Program-made: the position numbers and the translations under genes | Source of the DNA: CAYXZQ01 sp963717515 | GTDB taxonomy: Archaea > Nanobdellota > Nanobdellia > Woesearchaeales > DSVV01 | Length of the DNA stretch: 64,000 nucleotides | Reading direction: 5' to 3' | NCBI GenBank assembly: GCA_963717515.1 | Contig: OY970338.1 | Span: forward strand, 372,001-436,000 | Shown here: one piece after another, positions 26,181-34,884 of the stretch | Position numbering within the stretch: the first letter of the stretch is position 1 | How the letters are laid out: every line of letters begins with the position of its first letter | The notes under the pieces: generated by a model | What the model was told of the DNA's origin: nothing | Seen by the model: only the letters and a program-made list of their open reading frames with translations | The model's database searches: none

Positions 26181-27339
26181 ATGGATATGAACCTGATTGT
26201 CGACCGGAAGCTGGACCAGATAAGCAAGAAGCTCTCTTTCACAGACCTCAACCCTGTAAATGTAGAGGAAGAGAAAGAGAGGTTCTTCAGGTCTGAGAGC
26301 TATAACCCTGTCTTTGAATATGGCAGGCCATCATGCAATCTTGACGCATTGTCAGTCAGGCTTGAGAGGCTCAGGCCAGATGACTCCCCTGTAGGGAATA
26401 TTCTAAGAAAAATCAGGGACCTATACCTGCTCGATATAAGCCTCATCAACAGTAGGGGGCTTGACGGTTTCCAGGGGATCTCTGATAAGATATACGGCAA
26501 GCCTGATGCATCGCTGGTAAAGCATGCCAAGAGGCTCGCATACCTGAAGATCAGGCCTGAGGAGAACAAATACAGCACAAAACAAATTATCAACAAGCTT
26601 AACCTCGCTTTCATCAAGTATGGGTTCCATTGGGAAGTGGAGGAGAAGGACATGGTCGCGAATGCAGCAGTGAAGATACAGGAAAAGAAGCTCCTGATAA
26701 AGAAAAGCAGCCGCTTCTCGTCCAACTTCCTCAAAAGGATCATAGTGCATGAGATAGGGACGCACATAATGAGGGCTGAGAACGGTGAGAACCAGCCCTA
26801 CAGGTTCTTTGCCAGGGGATTTCCCGGATACCTCATGACAGAGGAAGGCCTTGCAGTGTATAATGAGGAAGCCAATGACTGCCTCAATAATTTTGTCCTG
26901 AAGATATATGCCGGCAGGGTCATTGCTATCGACTATGCAATGCAGAAATCGTTTTCAGATACATACAGCATGCTCAGGAAGTATTTCACAAAAAATACGG
27001 GCATGGCGCCTTACCCTCCGGGCAAAGAGGGGTTTTGTCGAGACAGACGGACCTGGAGCGCTGACAAAGGATATCGCTTATCTTCAGGGATACCTCAAGA
27101 TCAAGGACTATGTCAGAAAAGGCGGAAACATGAACATGCTTTATTTCGGCAAGGTCGGGCTAGAATATATCGACATGCTGGAAAGCATCCCGAACCTGAT
27201 AAACCCGCATTTTCTGCCGATGTTCCGGTACATGAAATATTTCAGGGGGCATTTCTCACAGTTTATAGGTAAGATGATGTTCCAGGACACAATAAAGCCT
27301 CTGTCATTAACCGACCTAAAACTTGACAATTCCCGCTAG
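26181..27339 (+). pseudogene. MATCAP/DUF1704-like metallo-carboxypeptidase, interrupted by a frameshift
   Basis: Two overlapping frames together encode about 385 residues of the DUF1704 family, whose eukaryotic members (MATCAP) are tyrosine carboxypeptidases. The first frame (26181 to about 26990) carries the unusual zinc motif HExxxH as HEIGTH, followed by GYLMTEEGLAVYNE, whose Glu is the expected third ligand. The second frame (from about 26990) continues the family pattern with RAWRLTLRAKRGFVE and GALTKDIAYLQGYL to the stop at 27339. Going from one to the other needs a +1 shift, and the junction coincides with six A's at 26990-26995. This may be an assembly error, a real mutation or programmed slippage. 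The start follows GGGAGGATGTC. The 3' end overlaps the pilus gene by 24 bases. Confidence 0.75.
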
Positions 27340-28368
27340 GACATTGCTGACTTGCAGCGCTATCCAGTAAATCGATAAAGAACTTATAAGGAACATAGGG
27401 ACATATTTTATCCCTCCTTTTATGTTGCCTTTCTCTATGATTGAGACGATCAGTGATGAGCCTATCGCTGTTATAGAAATAGCAAAATACGAGAAAGGGA
27501 AGACGAACATTTCCGGATTGATAGCCGCTTTCGAAAAATCGAATGGGAGAGGGGAGTTCACACCTTTCATGCTCGAACCAAGAAGCGCTGTTATCGATGA
27601 TATCACTTTGAGGAGCGCATTAGAGAGCCCGAACAGGACAGGAGCGATGAATATCACGATTGCAGCTATGAAAATCATATATGTGAGGACTGATGCACTC
27701 ATCTCATCCTTTAGCGCCTTTGTCTTCTTGAGGTCGACTACTATCCTGTCGATTATCTCGGAGATCTCTCCACCTCCCTGGATCTGGCTGATAATCAGGT
27801 TCATCGACCTCTTAAGCATCGGCGAGTCGTATTTCAGGCTGAACTCTGTTAGAGCGATGTCTACGTCATGGCCGGTCATGACCTTCTTTGCTGCAAGCGC
27901 AATCTCATTAGCCAGGATACCGAACTTGGGCTTGATTGCCATCCACAATGATTTCTCGAATGACATCCCTCCCTTGAGGTTCGAAGAGACAGTCTCGAGA
28001 AACTCCGGCAGGATCTCTTCAAGCTTCCTGGTCCGGTTGAATATCTTTATGTCAAGGTAGGCATAGATGGTCACGATGATTATGCCGATAATCGTAAGCA
28101 TGAGTGCTGTCCATATCATGATTGTTCCGAAGAACTGCACAACCAGGAACATATAGAATGACAGGCTCCCCTTCAATGTCTGCAGCATGCTGTAGAATAC
28201 AGTGAAATATATGATGAAGCTCGCGATTATCGAAAACAAGAACAATCCCCCGAAAAAAACATAAGGCTCCTTGGTTATCCCTGCCTTGAAAAGGTATTTT
28301 CTCAGCTGTGGCCGTATCTTCCGTGGTAAGGGAAACCTTCCGAACTGCTCAAGAATCGACTGGGCCAT
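27316..28368 (-). CDS. Type II secretion F-family membrane protein (TadC/PilC-like), second copy
   Basis: A 350-residue polytopic protein that forms the inner-membrane platform of archaeal type IV pilus systems. It carries the GspF-domain pattern LEEILPEFLETVSSNLKGGMSFEKS, a cytoplasmic helical domain and at least six membrane helices. It is the last gene of the pilus operon; its ATG shares a base with the upstream stop (TAATG). Archaeal Tad/Eap-like pili often have two adjacent F-domain proteins, as here. The 3' end overlaps the convergent MATCAP-like gene. Confidence 0.9.
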   Translation of the reverse strand: MAQSILEQFGRFPLPRKIRPQLRKYLFKAGITKEPYVFFGGLFLFSIIASFIIYFTVFYSMLQTLKGSLSFYMFLVVQFFGTIMIWTALMLTIIGIIIVTIYAYLDIKIFNRTRKLEEILPEFLETVSSNLKGGMSFEKSLWMAIKPKFGILANEIALAAKKVMTGHDVDIALTEFSLKYDSPMLKRSMNLIISQIQGGGEISEIIDRIVVDLKKTKALKDEMSASVLTYMIFIAAIVIFIAPVLFGLSNALLKVISSITALLGSSMKGVNSPLPFDFSKAAINPEMFVFPFSYFAISITAIGSSLIVSIIEKGNIKGGIKYVPMFLISSLSIYWIALQVSNVLAGIVKF

Positions 28369-29195
28369 TATAGGTTCACCGTCAGCCTTGCACTCTTGAA
28401 TATCATGATGAATGCAAACTGAATAATTACCAACAAGGACAGGATGATATAAAATATTGCCTCTGCAACCTGATTTCCCAGACCGAGCAGGGAGCCTATG
28501 ACAGCAAACATCGCGACTCCGATCGAGGGAATCACTACAGCTATGAGCATATAGAATATTGACAATGAGTTCAGCTTCTTGCCGTACCTCTCTATCTCAA
28601 CCATCTGCTCATGGCTTATCTCATCAAGAGTGTTCGAGAGCGGTTCGCTGACATCAATCCCTATCTTGATTGCATTGCTGATCTGGAACAGTATCTTACG
28701 GAATTTTTGGGAAGGGGAGAATTTCATGGCGTTGTCAAGCGCCTTCTCAATGGATGTGCCCATGTTGATGTCGTCTACAAGCTCCTTGAAGTACTTGCTG
28801 GCGATGCCATAGCTTCTTGAGGCCTCAAGCAGCGCCGAAAGAAGGGGGCTTCCAGAATGGATCTTGACCAGAAGAAACCTGCCAGCAAACAGAACTTCCC
28901 TGTCAAGGTCCCTCTTCCTCTTCTCTATCTTTGTTGTGGGCCTTTTCATCAGGATAAGGAAGAGAAGGAGAAACAAGGCGGGAAAAGCGAACAGGACATA
29001 TATCAGGGGTTTTTTAAGCATCTGGAACATGAAGAATGCAAAGAGAGACAGGCCCAGGCTGAAGGTCAGTGCCCCCTTCAGGGTCTTTGTGACGAATTCC
29101 TCCGGCCTGACATTCATATGCGCCATCCGAAGCTCTGTAGGAAGGCGCGGGAAAAATGTCATAAGCCTGTGTATCATGTCCTTGATTTCAAACAC
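28368..29195 (-). CDS. Type II secretion F-family membrane protein (TadB/FlaJ-like), first copy
   Basis: 275 residues with the F-domain signature LDREVLFAGRFLLVKIHSGSPL, a central cytoplasmic domain including ISNAIKIGIDVSEPL, and two membrane helices at each side. It should partner the next F-family protein and the ATPase encoded upstream. About 57 bases separate it from the ATPase stop. Stop and next start overlap by one base, so the two platform proteins are translationally coupled. Confidence 0.88.
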   Translation of the reverse strand: MFEIKDMIHRLMTFFPRLPTELRMAHMNVRPEEFVTKTLKGALTFSLGLSLFAFFMFQMLKKPLIYVLFAFPALFLLLFLILMKRPTTKIEKRKRDLDREVLFAGRFLLVKIHSGSPLLSALLEASRSYGIASKYFKELVDDINMGTSIEKALDNAMKFSPSQKFRKILFQISNAIKIGIDVSEPLSNTLDEISHEQMVEIERYGKKLNSLSIFYMLIAVVIPSIGVAMFAVIGSLLGLGNQVAEAIFYIILSLLVIIQFAFIMIFKSARLTVNL

Positions 29196-29252
29196 CCTTC
29201 ATCATTTGATTAAAACACCCATATCCCTGATTAAAAAACAGAGGCAACACCT

Positions 29253-30716
29253 TCAAAACTTCAACTGGCCCCTGTAGTACCTGGACATCATAAGCCCAAT
29301 CTTATCCAGGTCACGGACATTGTTCGAGACAAGCCATGAAAGTATCTTTTCCTTCTCCTTGAGATTGTCCTTGATATCCTGATCACTCATCCCGGTGAAC
29401 AGCCGCAGGGTCTTGTTTATTACCTTGAACTCCCCTACCTGGTTTATCCTGTTATGCACTACGTCAAGCTCAAGCACGATATTTGGGTTGCCGTTTGGAA
29501 GCACTTCAGCAAACTGGAGAAGCCTCCTCTTGTTGGTCCTCCTGTTCCTGTTCATCACAAGTATTGCAGACAGTGCGGGAAGCACAAGCTTCGGGATATC
29601 TATAGGCGGGTTAGTCAGCCTGGTGATAGTCTCCTCTGCATTGTTTGCATGGAATGTCCCGTAGACACTATGGCCTGTATGCATTGCCTCAAACAGAACC
29701 TCTGCCTCTTTTTTTCTCCTTATCTCACCCATGAGTATCCTGTCAGGCCTCATCCTCAGGCAGTTTATGATGAGGTCAAGCATCGTGACACCGCCCTTAC
29801 CTTCTGGATTAGGCAGCCTCGTCTCAAGCGGTACCCAGTGAAGGGTCTTTGGCAGCTGGAGCTCGCGAGTGTCCTCGATTGAGATGACCCTCTGGTTGGG
29901 CGGAAGGAAGCTGCTCAGGACATTTAGGGTTGATGTCTTCCCTGAGCCTGTCCCTCCTGTAAGCAATATGGGAAGCTCATTCTGGACACAAAGCCAGATG
30001 ATTGCAGCTGACTTAAGGTCGAATGTGCCGTTCTTGATGAAATCCACAACAGTCCATGGATCTGCTGCGAATTTCCTGATCGTTATGGTATTTCCCTCTG
30101 TCGAAATCGGCTCAAGGGTTGCATTCACCCTGTCGCCTGTCAGTAGGTGGGCGTCCATGAGTGGGTTCAGTAGGGTTATCTCCTTGTTGACATCCCTGCC
30201 AATCATCGTCGCAAAATGCCTTATCCTCTGCTCAGTCGGTATTACTATATTGGTCTTCAGCCAGGCATATTTCCTATGATACACCCAGACAGGCTCTTTT
30301 GAACTGTTGACGACAATCTCCTCGATATCCTTATCGCGAAGGAGAATCTCAATATGGCCAAGCCCCAGATTCTGCTCAATGACATAATTTATCAGCATGT
30401 CCTTGGTCATCTTGTCTGAATTAGGGAAATATTTCCTGAGAAGCTCCGATATCTCCTTCTTGAATTCTGTCTTTATCTTCTCGATACCCCCTGACTCTGA
30501 GAGCTCTATGACCCCTATGCCCACCTTTGATATGAATTCCTCCCTGATCTTCTCGAGGATGATCTTCGTGGTGTTGCTCATATTGGTGATGCTGACATTG
30601 TAGCGAGGACAGGTCTCTTCCCGGGGAAATTCTATGATTACATCTATAAGCGTGTTGTTTAGATTCAGCTTATAAGAATCCAATAAGGTCTTTTCCTTGT
30701 TCTGAACAGGCATCAT
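29253..30716 (-). CDS. Type II/IV secretion system ATPase (GspE/TadA/FlaI-like)
   Basis: A 487-residue AAA+ motor for pilus assembly. Walker A is GGTGSGKTS at about 255-263; the Asp-box has ISIEDTRELQLP, the His-box has MHTGHSVYGTFHANN, and Walker B has RPDRILMGEIRRKKEA. An N-terminal domain of about 130 residues precedes the core, as in archaeal TadA/FlaI types. It sits directly before the two F-family platform genes, the standard order in archaeal pilus operons. Confidence 0.95.
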   Translation of the reverse strand: MMPVQNKEKTLLDSYKLNLNNTLIDVIIEFPREETCPRYNVSITNMSNTTKIILEKIREEFISKVGIGVIELSESGGIEKIKTEFKKEISELLRKYFPNSDKMTKDMLINYVIEQNLGLGHIEILLRDKDIEEIVVNSSKEPVWVYHRKYAWLKTNIVIPTEQRIRHFATMIGRDVNKEITLLNPLMDAHLLTGDRVNATLEPISTEGNTITIRKFAADPWTVVDFIKNGTFDLKSAAIIWLCVQNELPILLTGGTGSGKTSTLNVLSSFLPPNQRVISIEDTRELQLPKTLHWVPLETRLPNPEGKGGVTMLDLIINCLRMRPDRILMGEIRRKKEAEVLFEAMHTGHSVYGTFHANNAEETITRLTNPPIDIPKLVLPALSAILVMNRNRRTNKRRLLQFAEVLPNGNPNIVLELDVVHNRINQVGEFKVINKTLRLFTGMSDQDIKDNLKEKEKILSWLVSNNVRDLDKIGLMMSRYYRGQLKF

Positions 30717-30731
30717 GCTTCCCCTTCTGCA

Positions 30732-31556
30732 TTATCTCTTTCCATCATTCTTTGCTGTTTCTTCCCTGTTATCAATGGAGCGTGCTGTCATACTGTCCTG
30801 GATATGCCTGACCTCGTTGAAAAGCTTAAGTATCTTCTGATAAAGCACGGCCTTTTCATACAAGAACCCGTCCGGCAGCTCGCCATACATGGAGTTAATC
30901 CGCTGGTAAAGCTGGACAGCCTTGTCAACATCTCCATCATTGATGCTTTTGAGCGCATATGCCACCATGCTGCTGATTGTGTTGAACTTGCCCCTGAAAT
31001 CAGCATTCGCAGCCATGTTTTTCCTGCTTGCAAGCCTGACATGCAGTGATGCTATCTCATGCTCAAGCCTGAGCTTCTCATCTGGCAGGATGTCCTGGAG
31101 ACTCTTGAAAAGCTCTACTATCTGCTCAAAAAGCTGGTTTGCATTGTCAACACGGTTATTTTCCTGATGATCGTTTGCCCTTGCAATCAGCTGCCTGATC
31201 ACCTCAATCTTCTTCGATGTCTCGAGCTTGAGGTTGTTCAGTCCCTCGACCATCTTCCTGTTGATATCCTCCAGCTCATTGTATATCCTGTTCTGCTCCT
31301 GGTGCTGTCTCCTTGTAAGCTCTGCGAAATTTTCCTTCGCTTTCACATATCTTGCATACCCTTCCTCAAATCCCTTCGCCTCAAGAAGCTTGTGTATCTC
31401 GATTATCTCAGAAAGGAGCCCTTCTGCATCGGGCTTGCCCTGAACCCTTCCTTGAGGGATTCCAGGGGCTTGGGAGGATGTAGCTGATGATGCCTCAGAC
31501 CTGCCCTTTTCATCTGCTCCAACTGCTTCCTTGTTCAAAAAATCATCGATGTCCAT
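30732..31556 (-). CDS. Coiled-coil/TPR-like protein of the pilus locus
   Basis: A 274-residue soluble protein with a low-complexity first 45 residues and then long helices. Three helical pairs are visible around residues 48-100, 110-155 and 190-250. Each has the pattern of a helix, a short G/D turn, then A-x4-Y/F (for example YALKSINDGDVDKAVQLYQRI). The last pair closely resembles the C-terminal modules of the coiled-coil proteins at 46736-51294. No known family recognised. Its position between the winged-helix gene and the ATPase suggests a cytoplasmic assembly or regulatory factor of the pilus; that is inferred. Confidence 0.75.
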   Translation of the reverse strand: MDIDDFLNKEAVGADEKGRSEASSATSSQAPGIPQGRVQGKPDAEGLLSEIIEIHKLLEAKGFEEGYARYVKAKENFAELTRRQHQEQNRIYNELEDINRKMVEGLNNLKLETSKKIEVIRQLIARANDHQENNRVDNANQLFEQIVELFKSLQDILPDEKLRLEHEIASLHVRLASRKNMAANADFRGKFNTISSMVAYALKSINDGDVDKAVQLYQRINSMYGELPDGFLYEKAVLYQKILKLFNEVRHIQDSMTARSIDNREETAKNDGKR

Positions 31557-31565
31557 TGTCGTCTG

Positions 31566-32003
31566 CTAACCTTCTCTCTGGATGAATTCAAAGTATTTCA
31601 TCCAGAGCTTCTCGATATGCTCCTTGTCAAGCCCTCTAGACCTTGCCTTCTCGTAGAATAGGCTCTTCATTGCGGACTTGTTGTAGTTGAGATATTTCAG
31701 CCAAAGCAGCTTAATCTGACCTGCATTGAGGCCTTTGTTCTGGGCCTTGTCGTAGAACTGCTCCCGGGTATCAAAATGGATGTAATCCTTGAACTCAAGC
31801 TTGTCATCAGGCTCGACATTCATAAATACATAAGGGGTGGTGAATTTGTATTCCATCCCCAGTATCTTCTCCTCGACAAGGAAATCAGCCCACGACTGGA
31901 CAGTCTGAAGAGGGATCTTCAGCTCTTTTGCCGCATCGTTTAGGGAGACTTTTCCTTTCCTCTTGACTACATCCAAAAATTCATCAACATCGGTTCTTAA
32001 CAT
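31566..32003 (-). CDS. Winged-helix protein in pilus operon
   Basis: 145 residues. The first 60 look like a winged helix-turn-helix (VSLNDAAKELKIPLQTVQSWADFLVEEKIL). The C-terminal half contains two similar helical repeats (YDKAQNKGLNAGQIKLLWLKYL and YEKARSRGLDKEHIEKLWMKYF), an internal duplication. It may be a local transcription regulator or an adaptor. It is nine bases upstream of the coiled-coil gene and about 70 bases downstream of the pilin-like genes. Confidence 0.75.
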   Translation of the reverse strand: MLRTDVDEFLDVVKRKGKVSLNDAAKELKIPLQTVQSWADFLVEEKILGMEYKFTTPYVFMNVEPDDKLEFKDYIHFDTREQFYDKAQNKGLNAGQIKLLWLKYLNYNKSAMKSLFYEKARSRGLDKEHIEKLWMKYFEFIQREG

Positions 32004-32074
32004 ATTATCAACTACCTATAACCAATCCCTTGAAAGGATAGTATAAAAACTTTATTTACTGAATCCAAGTAGTG

Positions 32075-33064
32075 TCAGCTGCAGATCAGCTCCACATCAG
32101 AATCATTCACATGATAGCCGTAGTAGGTCAGGTGCGGCTCATCCAGCTTGAAATTCTCACCGATATTGCTCGGGTCGTCCCAAATGTCAGATATCCTGAA
32201 TATCGGCCGGAAGATGCTTGGCGAGGCATGATGGCATCCATATGTCCTGTTCCAGTAGAGGTAATCCACATAAGACAGGTTGACTGCATATGAAGAGTTC
32301 ATCAGGGACTCGATTCCGCAGCATCCTGACGACCTTGTATCATTCTCCATCCTCATGACATAGCTCGGAGCCCATGAATTGTCAGTGAATGTCTGGTTTT
32401 TGATGTGCAAAAGCAGGGTAGTGGTATTCCATTGCTTCGGGAAATAATCGACAATCGGACGATACTGGCCGTGCATGAGGAACAGAGGGTCGTCTTCACC
32501 AACCAGAGAGATGTTTGCAGCAGTCTGGCCGCTCACTACGTAGATGATGTTGGAATAATTGACATAGATATATTCATCCAGCACTGCTGTGAGCAGCCAT
32601 GGGTCTGTCTGGTAGATTTTCAGGCTGTAGAATGTTATATTTGCCTTTATCCGGAAGCTCTCATCGGCGATCCTCACAATCTTATCAGACCAGTTCGAGA
32701 GGGTCTTATTTTCCATGAGAGGCTCTTTTATGCCGTATAGCGTCCCATTGAATAGCAGCTCTCCAAACCTCAGGCTGACATTGTCGATCGGTTTTCTTGT
32801 CGTGTAAATACGGTTGTTCATGGAATCCATAGCCAGTTCAGATGATGTCGAGAGCACCCTTTTAAGATAAACATCCTTGAGGTCCTTGGTGAATGAATTG
32901 GCAACCTCTATCTGCGATTTCCCTGAATACAGGGAACCATAAGGGCTTTCATCAGAATCAAATGAGAAGACAGCGATGAATATCATCAGAATCACGATGG
33001 CGATGAAAGTAAAGAAAAAGCCCTTCTTGTTAAATACTTTCAGGCCTGGTTGTACTATCCCCAA
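32075..33064 (-). CDS. Membrane-anchored extracellular protein of pilus operon
   Basis: 329 residues with one N-terminal membrane helix (core FFFTFIAIVILMIFIAVFSF) and a long predicted outside domain rich in Asn-x-Ser/Thr sites, Tyr and Trp, with four Cys. The fold is not recognised; a minor pilin or pilus-tip role is a guess from context. The start is TTG 33064: GAGGTG lies five bases upstream and there is no ATG nearby. It overlaps the upstream gene by ten bases. Confidence 0.75.
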   Translation of the reverse strand: MGIVQPGLKVFNKKGFFFTFIAIVILMIFIAVFSFDSDESPYGSLYSGKSQIEVANSFTKDLKDVYLKRVLSTSSELAMDSMNNRIYTTRKPIDNVSLRFGELLFNGTLYGIKEPLMENKTLSNWSDKIVRIADESFRIKANITFYSLKIYQTDPWLLTAVLDEYIYVNYSNIIYVVSGQTAANISLVGEDDPLFLMHGQYRPIVDYFPKQWNTTTLLLHIKNQTFTDNSWAPSYVMRMENDTRSSGCCGIESLMNSSYAVNLSYVDYLYWNRTYGCHHASPSIFRPIFRISDIWDDPSNIGENFKLDEPHLTYYGYHVNDSDVELICS

Positions 33065-33579
33065 CTCAGCACCTCGACGACATAAGGGCCGTACATCTCA
33101 TTGCCATGATACACCCCATGGACGATTATCCTTGAAGGCGTGATGAACCGTGAAACATTCATCGGCTTTGTCGAATGGCTAAATACAGTCACATTGTCAA
33201 TATTTATGATATAGTTGTATTCCTGAGGTATCATGTTCCTTGTGATGTTTCCCACAAAGCTTGATATTAGGCCCATGCAGAAGTTACAGCCTTTGGTCTG
33301 GTTCCTGTAATAGAACTCAGCCATCTGCTCAAGCAATGTCTTGCTTGTGTCAGTTATATTTCCGTCTTTGGTCAGCACGCTGTTTGCTCCTGCATAATAA
33401 TTGTTTATGCTCCTTATCTTGTTGTAGGAAAGTATGTTTACGATATCATCTGAGATTGTATAAGACTGCTGTGTCGGTGGCGAATACGAATGCATGGATA
33501 GAAGAAGCACTGTGCCTACTGCAAGGACAGCCAGGGCGACCATTGAATCCACTATGAAAAAATAGGCTTTTTTTTGCAT
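33055..33579 (-). CDS. Pilin-like protein
   Basis: About 174 residues with a short basic N-terminus, a single hydrophobic helix (AYFFIVDSMVALAVLAVGTVLLL) and an extracellular part with a CNFC motif. The VDSMVALAVLA segment recalls the conserved hydrophobic helix of type IV pilins and pseudopilins. ATG 33579 was chosen because AGGA is suitably spaced; GTG 33594 is the alternative. The gene is part of the tight pilus operon. Confidence 0.75.
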   Translation of the reverse strand: MQKKAYFFIVDSMVALAVLAVGTVLLLSMHSYSPPTQQSYTISDDIVNILSYNKIRSINNYYAGANSVLTKDGNITDTSKTLLEQMAEFYYRNQTKGCNFCMGLISSFVGNITRNMIPQEYNYIINIDNVTVFSHSTKPMNVSRFITPSRIIVHGVYHGNEMYGPYVVEVLSWG

Positions 33580-33617
33580 TTTTCCTGCTGCCACCTGTAA
33601 TCACTGATAGCTTTCTC

Positions 33618-34040
33618 CTAGTCTGGGCTGAAGTTGCAGATCTTCTGCCCGTTGACCTCAAGCCCCGGGCAGCCAATACCATACCTTCCATCATCCGTAA
33701 GATCGATGATATTCCCATTGCTGTCCCTGAAATATATGCAGACCTCCCTGTCCGTCCCAAGAAGCAGTTTCAGGTCATCGCAGCTGAGGTTCTTGAGAGA
33801 CAAGAATTCTTCAGTGGTAATATTGCCGTCGTTGGTCAGCTTGCTTATGAAATTTGTCGTTGTTGACATGTCAGCTCCCTGAGACTGCCTCTCGACTGCC
33901 ACCATACCAAATAACATGACAAACATGCCCACAAGCAGAATCGATATGAGTATCACTTCAAGATTGGTCTCCCTTGCATGCAACCTTCTCCCTAGCTCTT
34001 TATGGGGTTGTATTTTTTTGTTCTTGGCCTTTTTTTTCAT
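33618..34040 (-). CDS. Pilus-operon membrane protein, paralogue 2
   Basis: 140 residues: a Lys-rich cytoplasmic N-terminus of about 28 residues, a membrane helix (EVILISILLVGMFVMLFGMV), then an extracellular domain. The last 65 residues closely match those of the next upstream gene (34051-34431): both have L-x-CD-x-LK-x-L, a short link, C-x-YxxDS-x-GN and YGxGCPG. The two are a tandem duplication. Four Cys in the extracellular domain may form disulfides. AGGTGAT precedes the ATG. Confidence 0.75.
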   Translation of the reverse strand: MKKKAKNKKIQPHKELGRRLHARETNLEVILISILLVGMFVMLFGMVAVERQSQGADMSTTTNFISKLTNDGNITTEEFLSLKNLSCDDLKLLLGTDREVCIYFRDSNGNIIDLTDDGRYGIGCPGLEVNGQKICNFSPD

Positions 34041-34050
34041 TATCGATCAC

Positions 34051-34431
34051 CTATTTGATAGTGCCACAACTCTCTCCTGATATATTGAACCCGGGACAGC
34101 CCAGACCATAGATAGTCTCATTGCCCCTCGTAAATAGATTTCCATCTGAATCCTTGAGATAGATGCAGATATCCTTATCCACATTGAACAGCTGCTTTAG
34201 GCCATCGCACTTGAGGCTTATCAGGTAGTCAAGCTCAGTGTCTGTGAGGACTCCGTCTTTGAGCTGGTCGCCGCTCATCAGGGCCCTCCCCACTTCCTCA
34301 ACCTCGACCCTGATATTGGTCCTGTAATTGCTGACTGTAGTGAGCCCGTAAAAAAAGATGATTGCAATAAGAAAAATGGCTATTGCTAAGTAGGTCTCAA
34401 GAGACCAGGTTTGCCCCCTTTTTACACGCAT
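34051..34431 (-). CDS. Pilin-like protein, paralogue 1
   Basis: 126 residues with an N-terminus RGQTWSLETYLAIAIFLIAI that resembles a class III signal peptide (Gln and Ser/Glu before a hydrophobic helix), then an extracellular domain with LKCDGLKQLF, CIYLKDSDGN and GLGCPG shared with its neighbour at 33618-34040. First gene of this part of the operon; its upstream region (34432-34626) is shared with the divergent eL35 gene. Confidence 0.75.
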   Translation of the reverse strand: MRVKRGQTWSLETYLAIAIFLIAIIFFYGLTTVSNYRTNIRVEVEEVGRALMSGDQLKDGVLTDTELDYLISLKCDGLKQLFNVDKDICIYLKDSDGNLFTRGNETIYGLGCPGFNISGESCGTIK

Positions 34432-34626
34432 TGGAAATTAAAAGCTTGATACCTTTAAAAAATTTTCGAAAGTTCATTCCAAAAGTCGACCCGACAATAT
34501 AGGATCCTAAATTGAGATAAGGTTATTTCCGGTAGATGCCAGATCCAGCTGCCGACGGCTCAAGTGGTATATGCTTATGAAAACTTCGAAAAGTTTTTAA
34601 ATAATCTCAGATTTTTCACAGATATC

Positions 34627-34884
34627 ATGAAAGGCAGGATAACAAATTTCAGGTCATCAAGGCACAGGCAGAAAGGGAACCAGATGATAATTCTTGCAGA
34701 GGGCATTGACTCGAGGGATAAGGCTAAGGCTCTCATAGGCAGGAGCGTTGTCTACAAGACAGAGGCAGACAAGCTCATCAACGGCAGGATAAGCTCCCTG
34801 CACGGCAATAAGGGCGCTCTCAGGGCCGTATTTGAGAAAGGGATGCCTGGACAGAGCCTTTCCAGCGATATAGAGATAATCTAA
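34627..34884 (+). CDS. rpl35ae: Ribosomal protein eL35 (L35Ae)
   Basis: An 85-residue L35Ae-type large-subunit protein. The family pattern is clear: KGRITNFRSSRHRQKGNQMI, IDSRDKAKALIG, LHGNKGALRAVFEKGMPGQ. ATG 34627 fits the family length; the frame extends upstream but with no family match. A TATA-like TTTTTAAATAATC lies about 25-35 bases before the start. It is the only plus-strand gene inside the pilus locus, and its stop overlaps the convergent pilin stop by four bases. Confidence 0.93.
   Translation: MKGRITNFRSSRHRQKGNQMIILAEGIDSRDKAKALIGRSVVYKTEADKLINGRISSLHGNKGALRAVFEKGMPGQSLSSDIEII

Noticed and set aside
29869..30279. Plus-strand frame antisense to the pilus ATPase
   Set aside because: The minus strand carries intact Walker motifs in that interval; the antisense frame has no family features.
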